NCBI RefSeq assembly: GCF_000026225.1
Contig: NC_011740.1
Location: forward strand, 3,100,001 to 3,164,000
Direction: 5' to 3'
Length of the DNA stretch: 64,000 nt
Source of the DNA: Escherichia fergusonii ATCC 35469
GTDB lineage: Bacteria > Pseudomonadota > Gammaproteobacteria > Enterobacterales > Enterobacteriaceae
A program made the translations under genes and the position numbers. The notes under the pieces were generated by a model, which had not been told where the DNA came from, did no database searches, and worked only from the letters and a program-made list of their open reading frames with translations. Below are positions 56,461 through 64,000 of this stretch, one piece after another. Position 1 is the stretch's first letter; each line of letters opens with the position of its first letter.

Positions 56461-58050
56461 ATGAACAATAACGATCTGGTCGCGAAGCTGTGGAAGCTGT
56501 GCGACAACCTGCGCGATGGTGGCGTTTCCTATCAAAACTACGTCAATGAACTCGCCTCGCTGCTGTTTTTGAAAATGTGTAAAGAGACCGGACAGGAAGC
56601 GGAGTACCTGCCGGAAGGCTACCGCTGGGATGACCTGAAATCCCGCATCGGCCAGGAGCAGTTGCAGTTCTACCGAAAAATGCTCGTGCATTTAGGCGAA
56701 GATGACAAAAAGCTGGTACAGGCAGTTTTTCATAATGTTAGTACCACCATCACCGAGCCGAAACAAATAACCGCACTGGTCAGCAATATGGATTCGCTGG
56801 ACTGGTACAACGGCGCGCACGGTAAGTCACGCGATGACTTCGGCGATATGTACGAGGGTCTGTTGCAGAAGAACGCGAATGAAACCAAGTCTGGTGCAGG
56901 CCAGTACTTCACCCCGCGTCCGCTGATTAAAACCATTATTCATCTGCTGAAACCGCAGCCGCGTGAAGTGGTGCAGGACCCGGCGGCAGGTACGGCGGGC
57001 TTTTTGATTGAAGCCGACCGCTATGTTAAGTCGCAAACCAATGATCTGGACGACCTTGATGGCGACACGCAGGATTTCCAGATCCACCGCGCGTTTATCG
57101 GCCTCGAACTGGTGCCCGGCACCCGTCGTCTGGCACTGATGAACTGCCTGCTGCACGATATTGAAGGCAACCTCGACCACGGCGGCGCAATCCGTCTGGG
57201 CAACACCCTGGGCAGCGACGGTGAAAACCTGCCGAAAGCGCATATTGTCGCCACTAACCCGCCGTTTGGCAGCGCCGCAGGCACCAACATTACCCGCACC
57301 TTTGTTCACCCGACCAGCAACAAACAGTTGTGCTTTATGCAGCATATTATCGAAACGCTGCATCCCGGCGGTCGTGCGGCGGTCGTGGTGCCGGATAACG
57401 TGCTGTTTGAAGGCGGCAAAGGCACCGACATCCGTCGTGACCTGATGGATAAGTGTCATCTGCACACCATTCTGCGTCTGCCGACCGGTATTTTTTACGC
57501 GCAGGGCGTGAAAACCAACGTGCTGTTCTTTACCAAAGGGACGGTGGCGAATCCGAATCAGGATAAGAACTGTACCGACGACGTGTGGGTGTACGACCTG
57601 CGTACCAATATGCCGAGCTTCGGCAAGCGCACGCCGTTTACCGACGAGCATTTGCAGCCGTTTGAGCACGTGTATGGCGAAGACCCGCACGGTTTAAGCC
57701 CGCGCACTGAAGGTGAATGGAGTTTTAACGCCGAAGAGACGGAAGTTGCCGACAGCGAAGAGAACAAAAACACCGATCAGCATCTGGCCACCAGTCGCTG
57801 GCGCAAATTCAGCCGCGAGTGGATCCGCACCGCGAAATCCGATTCGCTGGATATATCCTGGCTGAAAGATAAAGACAGCATCGACGCCGACAACCTGCCG
57901 GAGCCGGATGTATTAGCGGCAGAAGCAATGGGCGAACTGGTGCAGGCGCTGGGTGAACTGGATGCGCTGATGCGTGAACTGGGGGCGAGCGATGAGGCGG
58001 ATGCGCAGCGTCAGTTGCTGGAAGAAGCGTTTGGTGGGGTGAAGGAATGA
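56461..58050 (+). CDS. hsdM: HsdM, type I adenine methyltransferase subunit (EcoKI family)
   Basis: A 529-residue N6-adenine methyltransferase. SAM motif DPAAGTAGFLIEA at ~177, catalytic NPPFG at ~267 and the GQYFTPR loop. Length equals EcoKI HsdM. A hairpin (GCGGCCC...GGGCCGC) lies in the 76-bp gap after hsdR. Overlaps hsdS by four bases. Confidence 0.97.
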   Translation: MNNNDLVAKLWKLCDNLRDGGVSYQNYVNELASLLFLKMCKETGQEAEYLPEGYRWDDLKSRIGQEQLQFYRKMLVHLGEDDKKLVQAVFHNVSTTITEPKQITALVSNMDSLDWYNGAHGKSRDDFGDMYEGLLQKNANETKSGAGQYFTPRPLIKTIIHLLKPQPREVVQDPAAGTAGFLIEADRYVKSQTNDLDDLDGDTQDFQIHRAFIGLELVPGTRRLALMNCLLHDIEGNLDHGGAIRLGNTLGSDGENLPKAHIVATNPPFGSAAGTNITRTFVHPTSNKQLCFMQHIIETLHPGGRAAVVVPDNVLFEGGKGTDIRRDLMDKCHLHTILRLPTGIFYAQGVKTNVLFFTKGTVANPNQDKNCTDDVWVYDLRTNMPSFGKRTPFTDEHLQPFEHVYGEDPHGLSPRTEGEWSFNAEETEVADSEENKNTDQHLATSRWRKFSREWIRTAKSDSLDISWLKDKDSIDADNLPEPDVLAAEAMGELVQALGELDALMRELGASDEADAQRQLLEEAFGGVKE

Positions 58051-59555
58051 GTGCGGGGAAATTGCCGGAGGGGTGGGTTGAAACTAATCTGCAAAACGTC
58101 GCATCATGGGGCTCAGGTGGAACACCCTCCCGAAATCATGATGAGTATTACAATGGCAATATACCCTGGATTAAAACAGGTGATTTAGGGCCTAAAATTA
58201 TTACTAATGCCAGTGAGTATATAACCGATGCTGGTGTACAAAACTCAAGTGCAAAATTCTTTCCTAAGGGTTCTGTCGCTATTGCAATGTATGGAGCAAC
58301 TATTGGTAAAACATCCATATTAGGCATTGACGCAACCACAAACCAGGCATGTGCAGTGGGAACCCCTCTTGAAGGCATCACATCCACCCTTTTTCTATAT
58401 TATTTTTTACTTAATGAAAAAAATGCATTTATAAAAAAAGGAAAAGGTGGTGCACAACCTAATATTTCTCAAACAGTGATAAAAGAGCACATAATTTACT
58501 TGCCACCACTTGCCGAGCAAAAAATCATCACTGAAAAACTCGATACGCTGCTGGCGCAGGTAGACAGCACCAAAGCACGTCTTGAGCAAATCCCACAAAT
58601 CCTGAAACGTTTTCGTCAGGCAGTGCTGGAACGAGCTGTTAATGGGAAACTTACAGAATGTTGGAGAGATTGCGTAGGTGAACTAACCTCAGCAGAAGAA
58701 ATCATTACTGAAATTAAAAAGTATAGAAAAGCATCACTTTCCACTGAAGGCTCATCCGCATCAACTGAATCCAAGCGGCAAATAGCAAAAATTGAAAAAC
58801 ATTGCTTTAAAGTACCTAAAATAAATCTACCAAAAGGATGGGTTTGGACAACATTTCTTCAGTCAATGGAAAAAGTTGTTGATTGCCATAACAAAACAGC
58901 CCCATATGTTGATCAGGGCATTCACTTGATAAGAACTCCAGATATTCGCAATGGTGTTATATCATTAGATAATACAAAATATATTGACAATGACACATAT
59001 CTTTACTGGTCTAAAAGATGTCCTCCGAGAAGTGGAGATATTATATTTACACGAGAAGCCCCAATGGGGGAAGCAGGTATCGTTCCTGAAAATACCATAA
59101 TATGCATGGGGCAAAGAATGATGCTACTTAGGCCCATACCAGAATATATTCACAACAAATATGTGTTGTTAAACATATTATCCAGTAGTTTCCAAACTAG
59201 AATGATATCTCAGGCTATTGGGACTGGAGTAAAACATTTGCGTGTGGCTGATGTTGAGTCATTAACATATCCTCTTCCACCTATAGAAGAACAACACGAA
59301 ATTGTTCGCCGCGTCGAGCAACTCTTCGCCTACGCCGACACCATAGAAAAACAGGTCAACAACGCCTTAGCCCGCGTCAACAACCTGACGCAATCCATCC
59401 TGGCAAAAGCGTTCCGTGGTGAACTTACCGCCCAGTGGCGGGCCGAAAACCCGGATTTGATCAGCGGAGAAAACAGCGCCGCCGCGTTGCTGGAAAAAAT
59501 CAAAGCTGAACGCGCAGCTAGCGGGGGTAAAAAAGCCTCACGTAAAAAATCCTGA
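58047..59555 (+). CDS. hsdS: HsdS, specificity subunit with variant target-recognition domains
   Basis: A 502-residue subunit, longer than the 464-residue EcoKI HsdS. The start (MSAGKLPEGWV), central spacer (LAEQKIITEKLDTLLAQVDSTKARLEQIPQILKRFRQAVL) and C-terminal repeat (EIVRRVEQLFAYADTIEKQVNNALARVNNLTQSILAKAFRGELT) match EcoKI. TRD1 (~12-150) and TRD2 (~265-415) do not; TRD2 begins LPKGWVWTTF. Both TRDs are AT-rich against GC-rich conserved parts, the usual sign of TRD exchange. Target sequence cannot be read from the protein. Confidence 0.94.
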   Translation: MSAGKLPEGWVETNLQNVASWGSGGTPSRNHDEYYNGNIPWIKTGDLGPKIITNASEYITDAGVQNSSAKFFPKGSVAIAMYGATIGKTSILGIDATTNQACAVGTPLEGITSTLFLYYFLLNEKNAFIKKGKGGAQPNISQTVIKEHIIYLPPLAEQKIITEKLDTLLAQVDSTKARLEQIPQILKRFRQAVLERAVNGKLTECWRDCVGELTSAEEIITEIKKYRKASLSTEGSSASTESKRQIAKIEKHCFKVPKINLPKGWVWTTFLQSMEKVVDCHNKTAPYVDQGIHLIRTPDIRNGVISLDNTKYIDNDTYLYWSKRCPPRSGDIIFTREAPMGEAGIVPENTIICMGQRMMLLRPIPEYIHNKYVLLNILSSSFQTRMISQAIGTGVKHLRVADVESLTYPLPPIEEQHEIVRRVEQLFAYADTIEKQVNNALARVNNLTQSILAKAFRGELTAQWRAENPDLISGENSAAALLEKIKAERAASGGKKASRKKS

Positions 59556-59568
59556 ACATTATTTTCTG

Positions 59569-59594
59569 GCGCACCTTTCCGGTGCGCTTTTTAT
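59569..59594 (+). terminator. Rho-independent terminator of hsdMS
   Basis: GCGCACC-TTTCC-GGTGCGC followed by TTTTTATT. Confidence 0.85.
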
Positions 59595-59689
59595 TATTTC
59601 ACGCCAATCATAACCCACATAAATATATTTAAATCACTCCAGAAATTGCCCATTTTATTCTATTTTTAGCTGGACTTTCCCTGTATTTA

Positions 59690-59705
59690 CTGATGATATA
59701 TCCAG
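59690..59705. promoter_or_regulatory. LexA-like box upstream of symE
   Basis: CTGATGATATATCCAG has the right spacing for CTGT-N8-ACAG but with A for T in the left arm and C for A in the right arm. symE is SOS-induced in K-12; this box looks weaker than a standard LexA site. Confidence 0.45.
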
Positions 59706-59710
59706 GTATT

Positions 59711-59787
59711 TAGCGCGGTGCGGATGTGCGCCAACACACCCGCACCGCTCATCACAATCACTATTTCAGGAGAATAGCAGTTATGAC
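59711..59787 (-). ncRNA. symR: SymR antisense RNA to symE
   Basis: Positioned by analogy: in K-12 the 77-nt SymR overlaps the symE start codon by a few bases and covers its leader. The equivalent segment here has a strong hairpin GCGGTGCGG-ATGTG...CACAC-CCGCACCGC (59715-59748) that would end the antisense RNA. Ends are estimated. SymR represses symE translation. Confidence 0.5.
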
Positions 59788-60124
59788 TGACACGCATTCT
59801 ATTGCACAACCGTTCGAAGCAGAAGTCTCCCCGGCAAATAACCGTCAATTAACCGTGAGTTATGCGAGTCGCTACCCGGATTACAGCCGTATTCCCGCCA
59901 TCACCCTGAAAGGTCAGTGGCTGGAAGTCGCCGGTTTTGCCACCGGCACGGCGGTAGATGTCAAAGTGATGGAAGGCTGTATTGTCCTCACTGCCCAACC
60001 ACCCGCCGCCGAAGAGAGCGAACTGATGCAGTCACTGCGCCAGGTATGCAAATTGTCGGCGCGTAAACAAAAGCAGGTGCAGGATTTTATTGGGGTAATT
60101 GCGGGTAAACAGAAAGTCGCGTAA
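59783..60124 (+). CDS. symE: SymE, SOS-induced AbrB-fold toxin-like protein
   Basis: A 113-residue protein, MTDTHSIAQPFEAEVSPANN, with an AbrB/SpoVT-like core (IPAITLKGQWLEVAGFATGTAVDVKVMEGCIVLT). ATG 59783 follows CAGGAGAATAGCAGTT and gives the K-12 length. Reported as an RNA-associated or nucleoid-compacting toxin controlled by LexA, SymR and Lon. Conserved position between hsdS and mcrB. Confidence 0.95.
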   Translation: MTDTHSIAQPFEAEVSPANNRQLTVSYASRYPDYSRIPAITLKGQWLEVAGFATGTAVDVKVMEGCIVLTAQPPAAEESELMQSLRQVCKLSARKQKQVQDFIGVIAGKQKVA

Positions 60125-60285
60125 CAGCGTTTACTCCCGGTTAACCACCGGGAGCCTTCCACTGACTCAATAGAAACTTTCCCCCTCAGTAAATATTTAC
60201 CAGTCTGATTTTGCAGTAAAAATCTATTGTTTCAGTACGTTGCGAAAGCGATAATAGAGGCTTAGCAATGAGGAAGGCATATCTT

Positions 60286-61665
60286 ATGGAATCTATTCAA
60301 CCCTGGATTGAAAAATTTATTAAGCAAGCACAGCAACAACGTTCGCAATCCACTAAAGATTATCCAACGTCTTACCGTAACCTGCGAGTAAAATTGAGTT
60401 TCGGTTATGGTAATTTTACGTCTATTCCCTGGTTTGCATTTCTTGGAGAAGGTCAGGAAGCTTCTAACGGTATATATCCCGTTATTCTCTATTATAAAGA
60501 TTTTGATGAGTTGGTTTTGGCTTATGGTATAAGCGACACGAATGAACCACATGCCCAATGGCAGTTCTCTTCAGACATACCTAAAACAATCGCAGAGTAT
60601 TTTCAGGCAACTTCGGGTGTATATCCTAAAAAATACGGACAGTCCTATTACGCCTGTTCCCAAAAAGTCTCACAGGGTCTTGATTATACCCGGTTTGCCT
60701 CCATGCTGGACAACATAATCAACGACTATAAATTAATATTTAATTCTGGCAAGAGTGTTATTCCACCTATGTCAAAAACTGAATCATACTGTCTGGAAGA
60801 TGCGTTAAATGATTTGTTTATCCCTGAAACCACAATAGAGACGATACTCAAACGATTAACCATCAAAAAAAATATTATCCTCCAGGGGCCGCCCGGCGTT
60901 GGAAAAACCTTTGTTGCACGCCGTCTGGCTTACTTGCTGACAGGAGAAAAGGCTCCGCAACGCGTCAATATGGTTCAGTTCCATCAATCTTATAGCTATG
61001 AGGATTTTATACAGGGCTATCGTCCGAATGGCGTCGGCTTCCGACGTAAAGACGGCATATTTTACAATTTTTGTCAGCAAGCTAAAGAGCAGCCAGAGAA
61101 AAAGTATGTTTTTATTATAGATGAAATCAATCGTGCCAATCTCAGTAAAGTATTTGGCGAAGTGATGATGTTAATGGAACATGATAAACGAGGTGAAAAC
61201 TGGTCTGTTCCCCTAACCTACTCCGAAAACGATGAAGAACGATTCTATGTCCCGGAGAATGTTTATATCATCGGTTTAATGAATACTGCCGATCGCTCTC
61301 TGGCCGTTGTTGACTATGCCCTACGCAGACGATTTTCTTTCATAGATATTGAGCCAGGTTTTGATACACCACAGTTCCGGAATTTTTTACTGAATAAAAA
61401 AGCAGAACCTTCATTTGTTGAGTCTTTATGCCAAAAAATGAATGAGTTGAACCAGGAAATCAGCAAAGAGGCCACTATCCTTGGGAAAGGATTCCGCATT
61501 GGGCATAGTTACTTCTGCTGTGGGTTGGAAGATGGCACATCTCCGGATACGCAATGGCTTAAGGAAATTGTGATGACGGATATCGCCCCTTTACTCGAAG
61601 AATATTTCTTTGATGATCCCTATAAACAACAGATATGGGCCGACAAATTATTAGGTGACTCATAG
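60286..61665 (+). CDS. mcrB: McrB, modified-cytosine restriction GTPase
   Basis: A 459-residue AAA+ GTPase. N-terminal methyl-DNA-binding domain (~1-160) and GTPase domain with Walker A GPPGVGKT at ~201-208 and Walker B IIDEINRAN, plus MNTADRS. Start MESIQPW gives the K-12 length. The internal ATG 60769 (Met162, MSKTESYCLE) that yields the short form McrBs is conserved. Partners McrC to cut DNA with modified cytosines. Confidence 0.97.
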   Translation: MESIQPWIEKFIKQAQQQRSQSTKDYPTSYRNLRVKLSFGYGNFTSIPWFAFLGEGQEASNGIYPVILYYKDFDELVLAYGISDTNEPHAQWQFSSDIPKTIAEYFQATSGVYPKKYGQSYYACSQKVSQGLDYTRFASMLDNIINDYKLIFNSGKSVIPPMSKTESYCLEDALNDLFIPETTIETILKRLTIKKNIILQGPPGVGKTFVARRLAYLLTGEKAPQRVNMVQFHQSYSYEDFIQGYRPNGVGFRRKDGIFYNFCQQAKEQPEKKYVFIIDEINRANLSKVFGEVMMLMEHDKRGENWSVPLTYSENDEERFYVPENVYIIGLMNTADRSLAVVDYALRRRFSFIDIEPGFDTPQFRNFLLNKKAEPSFVESLCQKMNELNQEISKEATILGKGFRIGHSYFCCGLEDGTSPDTQWLKEIVMTDIAPLLEEYFFDDPYKQQIWADKLLGDS

Positions 61666-62711
61666 TGGAACAGCCCGTGATACCTGTCCGTAATATCTAT
61701 TACATGCTTACCTATGCATGGGGTTATTTACAGGAAATTAAGCAGGCCGACCTTGAAGCCATTCCTGGTAACAATCTTCTTGATATCCTGGGGTATGTAT
61801 TAAATAAAGGGGTTTTACAGCTTTCACGCCGAGGGCTTGAGCTTGATTACAATCCTAATACCGAGATCATTCCTGGCATCAAAGGGCGAATAGAGTTTGC
61901 TAAAACAATACGCGGCTTCCATCTTAATCATGGGAAAACCGTCAGTACGTTTGATATGCTTAATGAAGACACGCTGGCTAACCGAATTATAAAAAGCACA
62001 TTAGCCATGTTAATTAAGCATGAAAAGTTAAATTCAGCCATCAGAGATGAAGCTCGTTCACTTTATCGGAAATTACCGGGCATTAGCACTCTTCATTTAA
62101 CTCCACAGCATTTCAGCTATCTGAATGGCGGAAAAAATACGCGTTATTATAAATTCGTTATCAGTGTCTGCAAGTTCATCGTCAATAATTCTATTCCAGG
62201 TCAAAACAAAGGACACTACCGTTTCTATGATTTTGAAAGAAACGAAAAAGAGATGTCATTACTTTATCAAAAGTTTCTTTATGAATTTTGCCGCCGTGAA
62301 TTAACGTCTGCAAACACAACCCGCTCTTATTTAAAATGGGATGCATCGAGCATATCGGATCAGTCACTTAATTTGTTACCTCGAATGGAAACTGACATCA
62401 CCATTCGCTCATCAGAAAAAATACTTATCGTTGACGCCAAATACTATAAGAGCATTTTTTCACGACGAATGGGCTCAGAAAAATTTCATTCTCAAAATCT
62501 TTATCAACTGATGAATTACTTATGGTCGTTAAAGCCTGAAAATGGCGAAAACATAGGGGGCTTATTAATATACCCCCACGTAGATACCGCAGTGAAACAT
62601 CGTTATAAAATTAATGGCTTCGATATTGGCTTGTGTACCGTCAATTTAGGTCAGGAATGGCCGTGTATACATCAAGAATTACTCGACATTTTCGATGAAT
62701 ATCTCAAATAA
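61665..62711 (+). CDS. mcrC: McrC, nuclease partner of McrB
   Basis: A 348-residue protein starting with GTG at 61665, overlapping the mcrB TAG by one base. C-terminal PD-(D/E)xK nuclease core: METDITIRSSEKILIVDAKYYK. Provides the cutting activity of McrBC and stimulates GTP hydrolysis. Nearly identical to K-12. Confidence 0.97.
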   Translation: MEQPVIPVRNIYYMLTYAWGYLQEIKQADLEAIPGNNLLDILGYVLNKGVLQLSRRGLELDYNPNTEIIPGIKGRIEFAKTIRGFHLNHGKTVSTFDMLNEDTLANRIIKSTLAMLIKHEKLNSAIRDEARSLYRKLPGISTLHLTPQHFSYLNGGKNTRYYKFVISVCKFIVNNSIPGQNKGHYRFYDFERNEKEMSLLYQKFLYEFCRRELTSANTTRSYLKWDASSISDQSLNLLPRMETDITIRSSEKILIVDAKYYKSIFSRRMGSEKFHSQNLYQLMNYLWSLKPENGENIGGLLIYPHVDTAVKHRYKINGFDIGLCTVNLGQEWPCIHQELLDIFDEYLK

Positions 62712-62733
62712 GCGGTAAGTTTTATAGAAAATA

Positions 62734-62760
62734 CCGCTCCCGACACCACATCGGGAGCGG
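62734..62760. terminator. Bidirectional hairpin between mcrC and the DUF1998 gene
   Basis: CCGCTCCCGA-CACCACA-TCGGGAGCGG, a 10-bp GC-rich stem between convergent genes. No strong T-tract, but its place suggests a shared terminator. Confidence 0.65.
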
Positions 62761-62767
62761 CTCATCA

Positions 62768-64000
62768 TCAGAAGGCGATCACCTCCACCAGCACATCCGT
62801 TGCCCAACTCTCTTCGCTGTTGGCGACATTCCCTTCCTTGCAGGCCTGAGCCATTTTGACTAACTGGAAAGAAACGTCATCGCGGAAATCAAAGTAATGC
62901 CATTGCGATGAAAAGTTGATGCGCCAGTAGCCCATCCCCTGATCGAAGCGGATCTTCAATACCTGACCATCCTCAAAAGTCACCGTCAGTTTACGATGGT
63001 GAGGGATATCGCGCGGCGAGTCGAACACCGTCAGTTCTACCGGCCTGCCCAGCGCAGCAGCAAACCACTGATCAGCGAAATCCTGAAAATCCGCTATGCT
63101 CATCCAGTCATGGAAAGGCCGGTTACCGGGGCGATCTTTATCTTTAAATAGCGTATCCAGCGTCGCTTCAGCGCCATCGGTCAGCTTTGTTTTTAGCGGT
63201 CTCAGAATTGATCCCAACAACGCCAGCGCAACCGGGTTTTGCAGATAGCGATCGGTATAGTGAACGCCGGTAATTCGCGTGTTATTCATCAGTGACTGCG
63301 CTTCTTCATGTTCGTTAAACAGCACGTCCCAGAAGCGTTGCCCAAACTGCGACAGTGGTCCATTCAACTGTTTGTGGATCTGAATGTCTTTGACCCGCTC
63401 GACAGCGTTGGTGGCTTTAGCCGGCAGAATAAACTCGTTCAGTTCTACCGTTTTATAACCGAGACTACGCACCACCAGTTCGTCATTCAGGTGCCACTCA
63501 GGCCCCGGAATCGTTGCCTGCTGGCTGCGAGAGGCCAGCGTCATCACGCGATCGGCAAAGGTGACCTGGGCAACGATCGGTAATTGCAGATCCTGTTCAA
63601 CATGGCACAGCCGCACACCCAGCGCAGTAAATTGCGATAGTTCATGCAACAGGTCCGGGTCATCCACTCCCGCAGGAATAACAAGATCGACCTCGACGTT
63701 GTCTTTTAGCCGATAGTTCTGAACCGCCGCGCGGAACTGACGGGCGTATAAATCCCACTCATTGGGCGCGCCGGTCATCCACAGGGTGAGCTTTTCAGCG
63801 CCTTCGTTAATCGCCCGGCGAATCGTATCGCCAATGGCGCCAGGACAGTAGCGGGCATCCGGCAGCGAGAATGTCTCTTCATCCGGTAAACCGATGTAAT
63901 ACGTGAAGTCATCGCCAAGCCAGGCCAGCGCCGCTTTGCGATCCAGCAAATCGTGATCGTGGCGAGTCTGGGAATCAAGCAGGCATTCACTACATGCAGT
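62768..64000 (-). CDS. C-terminal part of a DUF1998-containing protein (yjiT/yjiV or DruE-like candidate)
   Basis: 411 codons, open to the right edge of the window; the true start lies outside. At the edge the frame reads TACSECLLDSQTRHDHDLLDRKAALAWL, which matches the C-x2-CL...H.LLDR..AL pattern of the DUF1998 domain found at the C-terminus of large helicases such as DruE (Druantia) and DrmB-type proteins. About 375 further residues follow (TFEDGQVLKIRFDQGMGYWRINFS, WHYFDFRDDVSF near the end). K-12 has yjiT/yjiV here. The defence link is inference. Confidence 0.7.
   Translation of the reverse strand, partial: TACSECLLDSQTRHDHDLLDRKAALAWLGDDFTYYIGLPDEETFSLPDARYCPGAIGDTIRRAINEGAEKLTLWMTGAPNEWDLYARQFRAAVQNYRLKDNVEVDLVIPAGVDDPDLLHELSQFTALGVRLCHVEQDLQLPIVAQVTFADRVMTLASRSQQATIPGPEWHLNDELVVRSLGYKTVELNEFILPAKATNAVERVKDIQIHKQLNGPLSQFGQRFWDVLFNEHEEAQSLMNNTRITGVHYTDRYLQNPVALALLGSILRPLKTKLTDGAEATLDTLFKDKDRPGNRPFHDWMSIADFQDFADQWFAAALGRPVELTVFDSPRDIPHHRKLTVTFEDGQVLKIRFDQGMGYWRINFSSQWHYFDFRDDVSFQLVKMAQACKEGNVANSEESWATDVLVEVIAF

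Noticed and set aside
56827..57690. 287-residue minus-strand ORF
   Set aside because: Antisense shadow of hsdM.

Overview
The window is Escherichia chromosome. Almost every gene is recognisable as an E. coli-type protein: uxuRBA, the slp-dctR-yhiD-hdeBA-hdeD-gadE-mdtEF-gadW acid fitness island, yjiML, fadH, tsr, the complete hpa cluster, btsT-yjiX-yjiA, an EcoKI-family hsdRMS, symE and mcrBC. Gene order differs clearly from K-12, and the acid-island proteins differ visibly from the K-12 versions I remember. This suggests a divergent E. coli lineage or a close sister species. Comparisons with K-12 are from memory, not from alignments.

Layout. 1-3.3 kb: hexuronate catabolism (uxuR start, uxuB, uxuA) on the minus strand with UxuR-type operators. 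3.8-14.5 kb: the acid fitness island, with a candidate ArrS antisense RNA in the gadE leader. 14.6-17.4 kb: gadY RNA, then a GadX-like regulator on the same strand as gadY (inverted relative to K-12), then a periplasmic acid phosphatase/phytase of the AppA family. 17.4-19.4 kb: a debris-like stretch holding the C-terminal remnant of an MFS carrier and four small genes, including a cysteine-rich CPCC-family protein. 19.5-23.5 kb: a minus-strand tdcB-tdcC-cyuA-like set for threonine/serine/cysteine uptake and deamination, with CRP-like sites. 24.2-26.4 kb: yjiM-yjiL plus a DUF3343 (Se/S-carrier-like) gene. 26.5-28.5 kb: fadH. 28.7-30.4 kb: tsr with a sigma-28 promoter. 30.5-36.3 kb: a compact D-amino-acid cluster (RpiR regulator, sodium symporter, RidA, N-acyl-D-amino-acid deacylase, PLP D-amino-acid dehydratase). 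36.3-47.5 kb: hpaR/hpaGEDFHIXA-hpaBC for 4-hydroxyphenylacetate. 47.5-51.1 kb: btsT-yjiX-yjiA with CRP and BtsR sites. 51.1-64 kb: a defence region (brnTA, a Fic protein lacking the motif histidine, type I R-M with its own specificity subunit, symE/symR, mcrBC and the 3' part of a DUF1998 protein).

How it works together. The first half combines acid stress defence (periplasmic chaperones HdeA/HdeB, membrane HdeD, efflux MdtEF, regulators GadE/GadW/GadX, sRNAs GadY/ArrS) with scavenging of hexuronates, phytate or other phosphates, and amino acids. The middle adds catabolic accessory modules beside the serine chemoreceptor Tsr. The last part is the immigration control region. Several junctions are rearranged relative to K-12: the acid island lies next to uxuA, fadH lies beside yjiL and tsr, and mrr is missing. 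The most informative oddity is that gadX no longer lies antisense to gadY, so the known GadY mechanism on the gadX 3' end cannot work here as it does in K-12. No tRNA, rRNA, CRISPR array or intact insertion sequence was seen.
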